Source: Arthrobacter horti (GTDB taxonomy: Bacteria; Actinomycetota; Actinomycetes; Actinomycetales; Micrococcaceae). From it: 64,000 bases of DNA. The position numbers and the translations under genes are program-made. Shown piece after piece: positions 17,276-24,836 of the stretch. The notes beneath the pieces are model-generated. The model was not told the origin of the DNA. It saw nothing but the letters and a program-made list of their open reading frames with translations, and did no database searches. The first letter of the stretch is position 1; each line of letters starts with the position of its first letter. Location of the stretch: the NCBI RefSeq assembly GCF_030731045.1, contig NZ_JAVALS010000001.1, positions 780,294 to 844,293 of the forward strand. The letters are read 5' to 3'.

Positions 17276-18046
17276 GTGCGAGTCGTAAGCGTCAGCAGTC
17301 TCAAGGGTGGCGTCGGCAAGACCTCCGTCACCACGGGACTGGCCTCCGCGGCGCTGGCGGCCGGTGTGCCCACTCTGGTGGTCGACCTTGACCCGCATGC
17401 CGACGCATCGACGGCTCTCGGCGCGCACGCCGGCGACGTGACCGACATCGGCCGCCTGCTGAAGAACGCCCGTCGCGCACGCCTCGCCGGGAATCTCACC
17501 CCCAGCGCCTGGACCACGGGCCCCGGACAACTCGACGTCGCCATCGGCTCCGCTTACACGGGCATCTATGACCGGCCCGATCTGGGGCGGCGCGATCTGC
17601 GGCGGCTGAAGAACCTCCTGGCGCCGGTCACCGGCTACGAGCTGGTGCTCATCGACTGCCCGCCCTCACTCAACGGCCTGACCCGTATGGCCTGGCACGC
17701 CAGCGACGACGTGATCCTCGTGGCCGAGCCCGGCCTGTTCTCCGTGGCCGGCACGGAACGGACCCTGCGGGCCATCGACATGTTCCGCCGAGAGTTCTCC
17801 CCCGCACTGAACCCCGCGGGAATCGTGGCCAATCGCGTTCGCGTCGGCTCCAGCGAACACGTGTACCGGCTCGAGGAGATGCGCTCCATGTTCGGACGGC
17901 TGCTGCTGGAACCCGTGGTCCCCGAACTGGCCAATTGGCAGCAGATCCAGGGCGCCGCACACGCCGTGCACCAGTGGCCCGGCGATTCCGCGAAGGGCGT
18001 CGCCACCGTCTACGACAAGCTTCTGGCCGGCATCCGCCAGGCCTGA
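17276..18046 (+). CDS. ParA/MinD-type ATPase, orphan
   Basis: About 256 aa. The deviant Walker A SSLKGGVGKTS sits at the very N-terminus (RVVSVSSLKGGVGK), followed by VVDLDPHADASTA (Walker A' aspartate) and LVLIDCPPSLNGL (Walker B). GTG 17276 was chosen because GGAG lies 6 nt upstream and the protein then starts like its relatives; an in-frame GTG at 17264 would add four residues. No parB or parS-like site is next to it, so it is an orphan ParA and not the chromosomal partition ATPase. It may position a membrane or polar complex. It is convergent to the McdR-like regulator gene. Confidence 0.85.
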   Translation: MRVVSVSSLKGGVGKTSVTTGLASAALAAGVPTLVVDLDPHADASTALGAHAGDVTDIGRLLKNARRARLAGNLTPSAWTTGPGQLDVAIGSAYTGIYDRPDLGRRDLRRLKNLLAPVTGYELVLIDCPPSLNGLTRMAWHASDDVILVAEPGLFSVAGTERTLRAIDMFRREFSPALNPAGIVANRVRVGSSEHVYRLEEMRSMFGRLLLEPVVPELANWQQIQGAAHAVHQWPGDSAKGVATVYDKLLAGIRQA

Positions 18047-18070
18047 CGGCACGCGGCAGTCCCGGGCAAC

Positions 18071-18108
18071 GAAAGGGCCGCCCCACCATCAGGTGGGGCG
18101 GCCCTTTC
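18071..18108. terminator. Bidirectional hairpin terminator
   Basis: A perfect 17-bp stem (GAAAGGGCCGCCCCACC and complement) with loop ATCA lies between the convergent parA and merR-type genes. Confidence 0.8.
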
Positions 18109-18138
18109 CATGTTCCGGGGTGATCAGCTGATCTTCGC

Positions 18139-18729
18139 TCAGCTGATCTTCTTTTGGGCCCGGCGGCGGCTCAGCTCGTCCCCGGGAAAGTCCTGAATCA
18201 GAGCGTGCTCGCTGGGCAGCTCCGCGAGCGTCCCCTCCACCTCGCGCCAGACCCTGCCGACGGCGATGCCGAAGACGCCCTGGCCGCCCTGGACCAGATC
18301 GATCACTTCATCCGCCGAGGTGCACTCGTATACGCTGGCGCCATCACTCATCAGGGTGATCTGGGCCAGGTCTTCGACACCGCGTTCCCGGAGATGTGAG
18401 ACGGCAGAGCGGATCTGCTGCAGCGACACCCCGGTGTCCAGAAGCCGCTTGACCACCTTCAGGACCAGGATGTCCCGGAAGCTGTACAGCCGTTGGGAGC
18501 CGGAACCGGCCGCTCCCCGGACAGTGGGTTCAACCAGTCCCGTACGGGCCCAGTAGTCGAGCTGACGGTAGGTGATGCCGGCCGCCTTGCAGGCCGTAGG
18601 ACCGCGGTACCCGGCATCCTCGTCGAGGATCGGCAAGTCCTCGGTGAACAGCAGTCCTTGTGAACCCGCGGCGGGCACGGTGGGGACGCCTGCGTGACGG
18701 CGCTGGCCTGCCTCGACTTCCGGACTCAC
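18139..18729 (-). CDS. MerR-family regulator, Rv1830/McdR-like
   Basis: 196 aa. The winged-helix MerR region is YRGPTACKAAGITYRQLDYW ... GLVEPTVRGAAGSGSQRLYSFRDILVLKVVKRLLDTGVSLQQIR (about 41-105), followed by a C-terminal effector-like part with SDGASVYECTSADEVIDLV and GQGVFGIAVGRVW. This matches the mycobacterial Rv1830 (McdR, cell division regulator) family, and gene order agrees: it is the last gene of the gcvH-garA-merR-nuclease-merR series. GTG 18729 has AGGAGG 6 nt upstream. A well-formed promoter with a palindromic spacer lies about 150 bp upstream, so it has its own transcript and may regulate itself. Confidence 0.9.
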   Translation of the reverse strand: MSPEVEAGQRRHAGVPTVPAAGSQGLLFTEDLPILDEDAGYRGPTACKAAGITYRQLDYWARTGLVEPTVRGAAGSGSQRLYSFRDILVLKVVKRLLDTGVSLQQIRSAVSHLRERGVEDLAQITLMSDGASVYECTSADEVIDLVQGGQGVFGIAVGRVWREVEGTLAELPSEHALIQDFPGDELSRRRAQKKIS

Positions 18730-18874
18730 GTCTTCCTCCTCTTCACGGGTTCCCGGGGCGCGAAACGCTTCCCGGTTGCGGAGCCGACATGGATTGCGCC
18801 ATCAGTGGTGACGATGGTGATGTTTCCAGTCTGGACGGGCCCGCGCCGGGAGGCAATGGGAACCTGATACTTCG

Positions 18875-18903
18875 ACGTTAGGGCCGCACGGCCCCCAGGT
18901 CAA
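18875..18903 (-). promoter_or_regulatory. Sigma-70-type promoter with palindromic spacer for the McdR-like gene
   Basis: Reading the minus strand, -35 TTGACC (18903-18898), a 17-nt spacer and -10 TAACGT (18880-18875). The spacer contains the perfect dyad GGGCCG-TG-CGGCCC (18894-18881), a likely operator, possibly for MerR-type autoregulation because MerR proteins act inside spacers. Confidence 0.55.
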
Positions 18904-18975
18904 AGACGTTCGGGCCTTTTTAATGGCGTGTCGAAACTTTGAAGCTGAAGTTGAACCTTGGGACACTGTCAGGAC

Positions 18976-19536
18976 TCAGGGCTCGAAATCCTCGGGCTCG
19001 ATGTCATCCAGGAACTCGCGGAAGCGCCGGAGCTCACTCTCCTGCTCCGCCGTCGCGGCCGAGGCGTCACCCGCGCCGCCCTCCCCGGGCTGCTCCGCGG
19101 CGTCGTCGCCGACCGGACGGGCCACCTCCGCGTCCTCATCCTGCACATCGATGAGAACGCCGGCCTCCTCCAGGACCTGTTCCGCGCACCAGATACGGCA
19201 GTGACCCCGCAGTGCCAGCGCCAGCGCGTCCGAAGCCCTCGAACTCACGCTCGTTCCGTCGTCGAACTGGAGCTGAGCGTAAAAGACCGAATCCTCCACA
19301 CTCACGATCGTCACCGAGACCAGTTCCCGGCCCAGCGAATGGACCACGTCGAGCAGAAGGTCGTGCGTCAGCGGACGCGGCGGAACCACCCCCTGCTGGG
19401 CCAGCGCGATGGCACTCGCCTCCGGCGGGCCGATCCAGATGGGCACATGGCGTTCCCCGTGCACCTCCTTCAGGAGGACCAGAGGCTGGTTCCCCGGAAG
19501 CTCGATCCGCACGCCGACGACTTCGACCTCGATCAT
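18976..19536 (-). CDS. Bifunctional nuclease family protein (Rv1829-like)
   Basis: 186 aa. The BFN domain (about 1-135) has MIEVEVVGVRIELPGNQP, VHGERHVPIWIGPPEASAIALA, RPLTHDLLLDVV and SSRASDALALALR, as in M. tuberculosis Rv1829 and the related plant DNase/RNase family. The C-terminal 50 residues are acidic and low complexity. ATG 19536 follows GGAG at good spacing and shares its A with the TGA of the upstream regulator (TGATG), so translation is coupled; an in-frame GTG lies one codon earlier. Its biological role in actinobacteria is not settled. Confidence 0.9.
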   Translation of the reverse strand: MIEVEVVGVRIELPGNQPLVLLKEVHGERHVPIWIGPPEASAIALAQQGVVPPRPLTHDLLLDVVHSLGRELVSVTIVSVEDSVFYAQLQFDDGTSVSSRASDALALALRGHCRIWCAEQVLEEAGVLIDVQDEDAEVARPVGDDAAEQPGEGGAGDASAATAEQESELRRFREFLDDIEPEDFEP

Positions 19537-20267
19537 CACTTCTCCAATCGGGCGATCTGCCCCTGGATCACGGCTTGATGCAGGTCCAGCAGCAGGCCGC
19601 TGAGTTCCCGCGCCGCCTCCGCGGCCCGGGCCTGTGACGCGCCGTCCCGGCGCGACGCCAGGGGCGCCACGGCCCGCTCCACCAGGGCGAACTCACGTTC
19701 CGCCGACGCCAGCACGGGACGCAGGTGGCGGGGCTGGAGCCCCTGTGCCTCCAGCTTGGCACACGCCAGCGTGACCTGCAGGGCGCATTCGTCGAACAGC
19801 CCGTCCTGGTGGGTGATGATGCCGAAGTCCAGCAACTCCTTGACCAGGCGGACGCCGGCTCCGGACTCGGTCCTCAGCTGCGCCTCGGTCAGGCGGCGGG
19901 ACCGTCCCCGGAGGGCCTCCGCGGGGTCGTCGGAGACCGCGCGTGGCGCGAGCTTCATCCCACCGGGAAGATTCTCCGGACGCTCTCCGCGGTCGATGGC
20001 GTCCAGGTAGTCCCGGATGACCTTCAACGGCAGGTACTGGTCCCGCTGCAGAGCCAGGACGAAACGCAGGCGCTCCACATCCGAGTCGCTGTACTGCCGG
20101 TACCCGGCCGGGGTGCGCTGGGGCGCGATGAGCCCCTTCTCCTCCAGGAAGCGGATCTTGGAGGCGGAGATGCCGGGGAAGTCCTCACTCAGCCGAGCGA
20201 GGACTTCCCCGATGTTCAGGACGACGGCGGTGCCGGAGCGGCGGCCGCCGGGCTGTGCGAAAGCCAC
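19536..20267 (-). CDS. MerR-family regulator, Rv1828/FtsR-like
   Basis: 243 aa. The MerR DNA-binding part is LNIGEVLARLSEDFPGISASKIRFLEEKGLI ... RTPAGYRQYSDSDVERLRFVLALQRDQYLPLKVIRDYLDA (about 17-90). A helical C-terminal domain (about 130-240) with FDECALQVTLACAKLEAQGLQPRHLRPVL follows. It matches Rv1828 of M. tuberculosis and FtsR of Corynebacterium, which activates ftsZ. GTG 20267 is 13 bp after garA stops; the Shine-Dalgarno is weak, so translation is probably coupled to garA. It overlaps the nuclease gene at its 3' end. Confidence 0.9.
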   Translation of the reverse strand: MAFAQPGGRRSGTAVVLNIGEVLARLSEDFPGISASKIRFLEEKGLIAPQRTPAGYRQYSDSDVERLRFVLALQRDQYLPLKVIRDYLDAIDRGERPENLPGGMKLAPRAVSDDPAEALRGRSRRLTEAQLRTESGAGVRLVKELLDFGIITHQDGLFDECALQVTLACAKLEAQGLQPRHLRPVLASAEREFALVERAVAPLASRRDGASQARAAEAARELSGLLLDLHQAVIQGQIARLEK

Positions 20268-20279
20268 CAGCGGCGCGCC

Positions 20280-20759
20280 TCAGTGCCCGCTGGCCGGGCG
20301 TGCCGGGCTCGGGTAGTAGCTCAGGCGGAATTTGCCGATCTGGACCTCCGCACCGCTCTTGAGCAGCACCCGGTCCACCCGGTCGTGGTTGACGTAACTG
20401 CCGTTCAGGCTGCCTGTGTCCACCAGTTCGTAGCCTGACGGGGTCCGGACGAACTCCGCGTGCTTGCGGGACACGGTCACGTCATCCAGGAAGATGTCCG
20501 CGTCCGGGTGCCGTCCCACGGTCACCCTGTCGGTGTCCAGGAGGAAACGGGAGCCCGCGTTGGGACCCCCGTGGGCGATCAGCAGCGCGGAACCGTGCGG
20601 CAGCGCGCCTATGGACGCGACGTCATCGGCGCTCAGCTGGGGATCGGAAGCACCCATCCCGGAGAGCACCGGAAGGAAGACCGAGGTGGTGTCAGTCGAC
20701 GTGCCGTCGGTGACGGCATCGTCCGTGGGTTCGACGGGGACCGATGGTTCTTCAGACAT
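20280..20759 (-). CDS. garA: FHA-domain signalling protein GarA/OdhI
   Basis: 159 aa. The N-terminal tail carries DTTSVF (Thr24-Thr25), the counterpart of the ETTSVF motif phosphorylated by PknB/PknG in GarA and OdhI. The FHA domain (about 60-150) has VGRHPDADIFLDDVTVSRKH and TGSLNGSYVN, the Arg, Ser and Asn that bind phosphothreonine. Unphosphorylated GarA inhibits 2-oxoglutarate dehydrogenase and controls glutamate metabolism; phosphorylation makes it fold on itself and releases the enzyme. ATG 20759 has GAGGAG 7-8 nt upstream. A Ser/Thr kinase gene is in this same window at 2275-4317. Confidence 0.93.
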   Translation of the reverse strand: MSEEPSVPVEPTDDAVTDGTSTDTTSVFLPVLSGMGASDPQLSADDVASIGALPHGSALLIAHGGPNAGSRFLLDTDRVTVGRHPDADIFLDDVTVSRKHAEFVRTPSGYELVDTGSLNGSYVNHDRVDRVLLKSGAEVQIGKFRLSYYPSPARPASGH

Positions 20760-20832
20760 CGGGCGGCTCCTCACTCTTCTTCGCCTCGGAATGCATATCC
20801 GCCTCCACCATGCCGGAGGGGCGGGAAAGGGA

Positions 20833-20867
20833 CGTGCTGCCCGGGACAGGACGTCCCGGGCAGCACG
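20833..20867 (-). terminator. Terminator after gcvH
   Basis: A perfect 14-bp stem (CGTGCTGCCCGGGA / TCCCGGGCAGCACG, loop of 7 nt) begins 13 bp past the gcvH stop. Transcription of garA therefore probably starts separately, in 20760-20832. Confidence 0.7.
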
Positions 20868-20880
20868 GACCTGTGGTTTT

Positions 20881-21267
20881 CTAGCCTACCTGCTGGCCGT
20901 AGGCTTCCGCGTTGAGCAGGCCGGACAGCTGGCCGGCATCGCTCAGGCGGATCTCGAAGAGCCAGCCCTCACCGTAAGGATCGGAGTTGATGAGTGCGGG
21001 ATCCCCGTCCAGGCCCTCGTTCCGGGCCACGATCTCGCCGGAGACCGGAGCGTAGATGTCGCTGACGCTCTTGGTGGACTCCACCTCGCCGACCACGTCG
21101 TTGGCGGTGATGGAGGAGCCGAGCTCGGGGACCTGCGCATACACGACATCACCGAGGGCATCCTGTGCGAAATCGGTGATGCCGACGCGCACCACACCGT
21201 CCTGCTCCGTGCTCGCAACCCATTCGTGTTCGGCGGTGTAGGACAGCTCTGCGGGGATGTTGCTCAT
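20881..21267 (-). CDS. gcvH: Glycine cleavage system H protein
   Basis: 128 aa, standard length. It carries the lipoyl arm that shuttles the aminomethyl group between P, T and L proteins of glycine cleavage. The lipoyl-lysine is Lys66 in VESTKSVSD; other signatures are YTAEHEWV, VGITDFAQDALGDVVY, and the C-terminal NSDPYGEGWLFEIRL. ATG 21267 has GAAAGG 7 nt upstream. The P and T protein genes are not in the window. No glycine riboswitch was recognised upstream; a TATACT -10 box and a 19-bp palindrome are present instead. Confidence 0.95.
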   Translation of the reverse strand: MSNIPAELSYTAEHEWVASTEQDGVVRVGITDFAQDALGDVVYAQVPELGSSITANDVVGEVESTKSVSDIYAPVSGEIVARNEGLDGDPALINSDPYGEGWLFEIRLSDAGQLSGLLNAEAYGQQVG

Positions 21268-21324
21268 CGCGTGGCCTTTCATCTGGTCTTGGAAGGCTGC
21301 CGGTCCTTGGCAACCATCGCTGAA

Positions 21325-21357
21325 AGTATAGGCACATCCCGGCCCGTCACGGGCCGG
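21325..21357 (-). promoter_or_regulatory. gcvH promoter region with palindrome
   Basis: Minus-strand -10 TATACT (21330-21325). About 8 bp upstream is the perfect inverted repeat CCGGCCCGT-C-ACGGGCCGG (21339-21357), covering the -35 position. It could be an operator or a residual terminator stem of the upstream amidohydrolase operon. Confidence 0.4.
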
Positions 21358-21464
21358 AATCAGCCATGTTGGTGCTCGTGGGGAGTGGAAGAGCTCCAGA
21401 GCGCTTCCGCCCACGTCAGAGCGGGCAGGCAGCCCGCCTGAGGCGGCCGCCGGGCCGGCCGGAC

Positions 21465-21512
21465 ACGACGACGGCGCCGCCCGCCTGCTGCGGCGGGAGG
21501 CGCCGTCGTCGT
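21465..21512 (-). terminator. Terminator of the dpp-amidohydrolase operon
   Basis: A hairpin with a 14-bp outer stem (ACGACGACGGCGCC / GGCGCCGTCGTCGT) and a further GCCCGCC / GGCGGG inner stem lies 10 bp beyond the stop of the last operon gene. Confidence 0.7.
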
Positions 21513-21522
21513 ATGCAGCGGC

Positions 21523-22749
21523 TTAGTAGCCGCTGCCGCCCTCGACGCGGTACTGCTCGGCGACCACACGGCCGCGGTGCAGGACCGTGCGGTCCCGGCC
21601 ACGGTCCATGACCGCGCTGGTGACGGTGTCGCCGTCCACCAGGAGCAGATCGGCACGGTCGCCCACGGCCAGGCCGGGACGGTCGTTCACGCCGCTCAGA
21701 CGCGCGATGGAGTGGTCCATGATGCTCGCGCCGCCGACGGTGGCGACCGCCGCGGCGTGCTCCACCAGCTTGTCCGCCCGGAAGCCGCGCGTGAATGCGA
21801 GCTGCCAGGTGCGGTCCAGCATGTCGCAGTTGCCGTACGGGCTCCAGTAGTCGCGCTGGCCGTCCTGGCCGAGGCCGACGCGGACGCCGGCCGCCACCAG
21901 GTCCTGCAGCGGCAATTGACCCGCCGCGGAAGGCGCCACGCTGGTCAGGGAGATGTCCAGCGCCGCCATCCGCTCGATGATCGAACGGGTCACGGTCTCG
22001 GACGAGCCGCCCAGGGTGTAGGCGTGGGACAGGTTGACCTTGCCCTGCATGCCGAGGGCCTTGGTGCGCTCCATGATGAGCTCGGTGCTGAAAATGGCGA
22101 GGTCCGTGGGCTCGTGGAGGTGGACATCCACCTCCACCTGGTACTTCTCGGCCAGCCCGAACACGATGTCCAGGTGCCGGGCCGGGTCACGGTCCAGCTG
22201 GCACGGGTCGATGCCGCCCATCACATCGGCGCCCTGCTTGAGCGCCTCCTCGAGCAGTTCCGGGGTGCCGTCCTCCAGGAGGATGCCCGCCTGCGGGAAG
22301 ACCATGACCTGGACCTCCGCCTGGTCCTTGAACTTCTCCTTCGCCGCCACGACGGCGTCGTACTTGGCGAGTCCCGTATCCACGTCCACCTGGGCGAAGG
22401 AGCGGACGCGGGTGGTGCCTCGGCCGATCATGCGCTCCAAAGTGCCCGCGACGCGCTCGTTCAGGGGGATCTCGGCCGTGCGCCAGTTCTCCCGGTCGTT
22501 GCTCATCATGCCCCACACGCCCGGACGGCCGGTGTGCTCACGGAACGGCAGGCCGATGCGCGTGGAGTCGAGGTGGACGTGGACGTCGCTGAAGGAGGGC
22601 AGCAGCAGCCGTCCGCGGCCGTCCACCACCTCCTGCCCGTCGGTGGGGGCCTCTCCCGGGACATGGGGGCGGATCTCGGCGATGACTTCGCCGTCCACGA
22701 GCACGTCGGAGGGGGCTCCGCCCCAGGGCCGGACATTGCGGATCAGCAT
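21523..22749 (-). CDS. Cytosine-deaminase-type amidohydrolase (paralogue 1)
   Basis: 408 aa metal-dependent hydrolase. The N-terminal strand starts MLIRNVRPWGG. Metal ligands are HVH in SFSDVHVHLD, His of DVHLHEPTD, and Asp of GLGQDGQRDYWSPYGN; a further His is in NLSHAYTLGG. The D-x-W-x-PYG motif is that of the cytosine deaminase / N-isopropylammelide hydrolase branch, and the catalytic glutamate position (HLHE) is kept. The substrate is not known; a cyclic amide, amidine or deaminated heterocycle is expected. It is the last gene of an operon after a dipeptide-type ABC importer (46 bp gap), so it probably acts in the cytoplasm on the imported compound. Two paralogues lie 13-16 kb away. Confidence 0.85.
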   Translation of the reverse strand: MLIRNVRPWGGAPSDVLVDGEVIAEIRPHVPGEAPTDGQEVVDGRGRLLLPSFSDVHVHLDSTRIGLPFREHTGRPGVWGMMSNDRENWRTAEIPLNERVAGTLERMIGRGTTRVRSFAQVDVDTGLAKYDAVVAAKEKFKDQAEVQVMVFPQAGILLEDGTPELLEEALKQGADVMGGIDPCQLDRDPARHLDIVFGLAEKYQVEVDVHLHEPTDLAIFSTELIMERTKALGMQGKVNLSHAYTLGGSSETVTRSIIERMAALDISLTSVAPSAAGQLPLQDLVAAGVRVGLGQDGQRDYWSPYGNCDMLDRTWQLAFTRGFRADKLVEHAAAVATVGGASIMDHSIARLSGVNDRPGLAVGDRADLLLVDGDTVTSAVMDRGRDRTVLHRGRVVAEQYRVEGGSGY

Positions 22750-22795
22750 GGAGTGCCTTTCATTCTTCGAAGGTGATCACGGGCCGCGAAGGGCC

Positions 22796-23806
22796 TCAGA
22801 CGAGGGTGGTGGCCGCTGCCGGGATCTCCAGCAGCGGGGCGTCGGGGTGGTGGCAGGCCACGGAACCCGTGGGGATCTCGTCCCGGCAGAGGAGTCGTTT
22901 CTCCTCCGGGAGCAGTGCATACGCGGGGCAGCGCGTGCGGAACACGCAGCCGCTCGGCGGGTTGGCCGGGGACGGCAGATCGCCCTGGAGACGGATCCGG
23001 TCCTTGCTCCCGGCGCCCAGTTCGACGCTGGGCACCGCGGACAGGAGCGAGCGGGTGTACGGGTGCTGGGGATCGCCGAAGATCTGGTCCCGGCTCCCAT
23101 GCTCCATGATCTTGCCCAGGTACATCACGGCGACATCATCCGCCATGTGGCGGACCACCGCGAGGTCGTGGGCGATGAAGATGTAGGAGATCCCCAGCTC
23201 GTCCTGGATGTCCTTGAGGAGGTTGACCACCTGCGCCTGGACGGAGACGTCCAGCGCGGACACCGGCTCATCGCAGATGACGACGTCGGGCTCGAGCGCC
23301 AGGGCGCGGGCGATGCCGATGCGCTGGCGCTGACCGCCGGAGAACTCGTGCGGGAAGCGGTTGGCGTGCTCAGGGCGCAGGCCCACGCGGTCCATGAGGG
23401 ACTGAACGCGTTTCTTCACGCCCTCCGGCGGGGTGATCTTCTGGGCGGCCAGCGGCGCCGCGATCGCCGAACCGACCGTCATGCGGGGGTTCAGCGAGGA
23501 CGCCGGGTTCTGGAAGACCATCTGGACGCGGCGGCGGAAGGACTGCAGCTCATCCTTGCGGAGGCTCGCGACGTCCCGCCCGTCCAGCGCGATGGAGCCG
23601 GCGGTGGGCTCCAGCAGGCGCATGAGGAGCTTGCCGGTGGTGGACTTGCCGCAGCCGGATTCCCCCACCAGGCCGAGGGTCTTGCCCCGCTCCAGCGTGA
23701 AGTCCAGGCCGTCCACGGCCTTGACCACGGAGGCCTGCCGGGCGAGGCCCTTGCGCACGGTGAAGTGCTTCCGCAGACCGGTGACCTTCAGGAGCGGCTC
23801 AGACAT
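22796..23806 (-). CDS. Dipeptide/oligopeptide-type ABC transporter ATPase (DppF/OppF-like)
   Basis: 336 aa. Walker A GLVGESGCGKSTTGKLL, Q-loop MVFQNPASSLNPRMTV, signature EFSGGQRQRIGIARALAL, Walker B VVICDEPVSALDVSVQAQ and switch FIAHDLAVV are present. The C-terminal oligopeptide-ABC extension (HPYTRSLLSAVP ... CVFRTRCPAYA, with cysteines that can bind an iron-sulfur cluster) marks it as a Dpp/Opp ATPase. It powers import together with the DppD-like partner, whose gene it overlaps by 8 nt. It ends 46 bp before the amidohydrolase gene. Confidence 0.92.
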   Translation of the reverse strand: MSEPLLKVTGLRKHFTVRKGLARQASVVKAVDGLDFTLERGKTLGLVGESGCGKSTTGKLLMRLLEPTAGSIALDGRDVASLRKDELQSFRRRVQMVFQNPASSLNPRMTVGSAIAAPLAAQKITPPEGVKKRVQSLMDRVGLRPEHANRFPHEFSGGQRQRIGIARALALEPDVVICDEPVSALDVSVQAQVVNLLKDIQDELGISYIFIAHDLAVVRHMADDVAVMYLGKIMEHGSRDQIFGDPQHPYTRSLLSAVPSVELGAGSKDRIRLQGDLPSPANPPSGCVFRTRCPAYALLPEEKRLLCRDEIPTGSVACHHPDAPLLEIPAAATTLV

Positions 23807-24836
23807 CGGCGCTCTCCCCCTTCATGTTCCCGGCGGCGCTCGGGCCGCCGACGGCCAGCAGGCCGCGTTCGTGGGCGTGGCAGCGCACCTCGTGGTCGCC
23901 GTGGATCCGCAGGAGCGGACGTTCCTCGCGGCAGAGGCCCTCAGGCAGCAGCTTGGCGACTTCGCAGCGTTCCGCGAAGAGGCAGCCCTTGGGCAGATCC
24001 AGGAGGGCCGGCGGGGAGCCCGGGATCGGCTTCAGACGGCCGGTCTCGTCACTCAGAGCCGGCATGGACGCCATGAGACCTCGGGTGTACGGGTGGCCCG
24101 GTTCACGGAAGATCGTCCGCACCGGGGCCTGCTCCACGCACTGGCCGCCGTACATGACGACGACGCGCTGGCAGAGCTCGGCCACGACACCCAGGTCGTG
24201 GGTGACGAAGATGACCGCGGAGTTGGTCTCCTGCTGAAGGCCGGAGATGAGATCGAGGATCTGAGCCTGGACGGTCACGTCCAGGGCCGTGGTGGGCTCG
24301 TCGGCGATGAGGAGTTCGGGCTCGCAGACCAGTGCCATGGCGATCATGGCGCGCTGGCGCATGCCGCCGGAGAACTCATGGGGGTAGGAGTCTGCGCGGC
24401 TGCGGGCGGCGGGGATGCCGACGCGGCCCAGCATGTCCACGGCAACCTCCTTGGCAGCCTTCTTGCTCACCTGGTTGTGCACCCGGTACGCCTCCGCGAT
24501 CTGCTCCCCGACCGTGTAGAAGGGGTGCATCGCGGACAGCGGGTCCTGGAAGATCATGCCGATCTTCTTGCCGCGGTACTCGCGCATGCGATTCTCGCTC
24601 AGGGAGATGAGATCGGTGCCTTCGAAGTCGATGGTGCCGCTGACCCGGGCCTTGCTGTCCTTGAAGAGACCCATGATGGCCTGGGTGGTCACCGACTTGC
24701 CGGAGCCGGACTCCCCCACGAGCCCGACGGTCTCGCCGCGCTCGAGGGAGAGGTCCATGCCGTTGACGGCGGAGACGAGCCCGTCATCCGTGGGGAACTC
24801 GACGTGGAGGTCCTTGACGCTGAGGAAGCTTGTCAC
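23799..24836 (-). CDS. Dipeptide/oligopeptide-type ABC transporter ATPase (DppD/OppD-like)
   Basis: 345 aa. Walker [21 protein letters not shown]-loop [16 protein letters not shown], signature [16 protein letters not shown], Walker [19 protein letters not shown] and switch [11 protein letters not shown] are followed by the Dpp-type C-terminal extension ([14 protein letters not shown] ... [12 protein letters not shown]). It pairs with the downstream ATPase. GTG 24836 overlaps the permease stop (TAGTG), so expression is coupled. Confidence 0.92.
   Translation of the reverse strand: MTSFLSVKDLHVEFPTDDGLVSAVNGMDLSLERGETVGLVGESGSGKSVTTQAIMGLFKDSKARVSGTIDFEGTDLISLSENRMREYRGKKIGMIFQDPLSAMHPFYTVGEQIAEAYRVHNQVSKKAAKEVAVDMLGRVGIPAARSRADSYPHEFSGGMRQRAMIAMALVCEPELLIADEPTTALDVTVQAQILDLISGLQQETNSAVIFVTHDLGVVAELCQRVVVMYGGQCVEQAPVRTIFREPGHPYTRGLMASMPALSDETGRLKPIPGSPPALLDLPKGCLFAERCEVAKLLPEGLCREERPLLRIHGDHEVRCHAHERGLLAVGGPSAAGNMKGESADV

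Noticed and set aside
17276..18046. Chromosomal partition parA with parS
   Set aside because: No parB gene and no TGTTTCACGTGAAACA-like site is near, and the surroundings are not those of the origin.
21268..21360. Glycine riboswitch upstream of gcvH
   Set aside because: No tandem aptamer core could be found; the leader is only about 50 nt.
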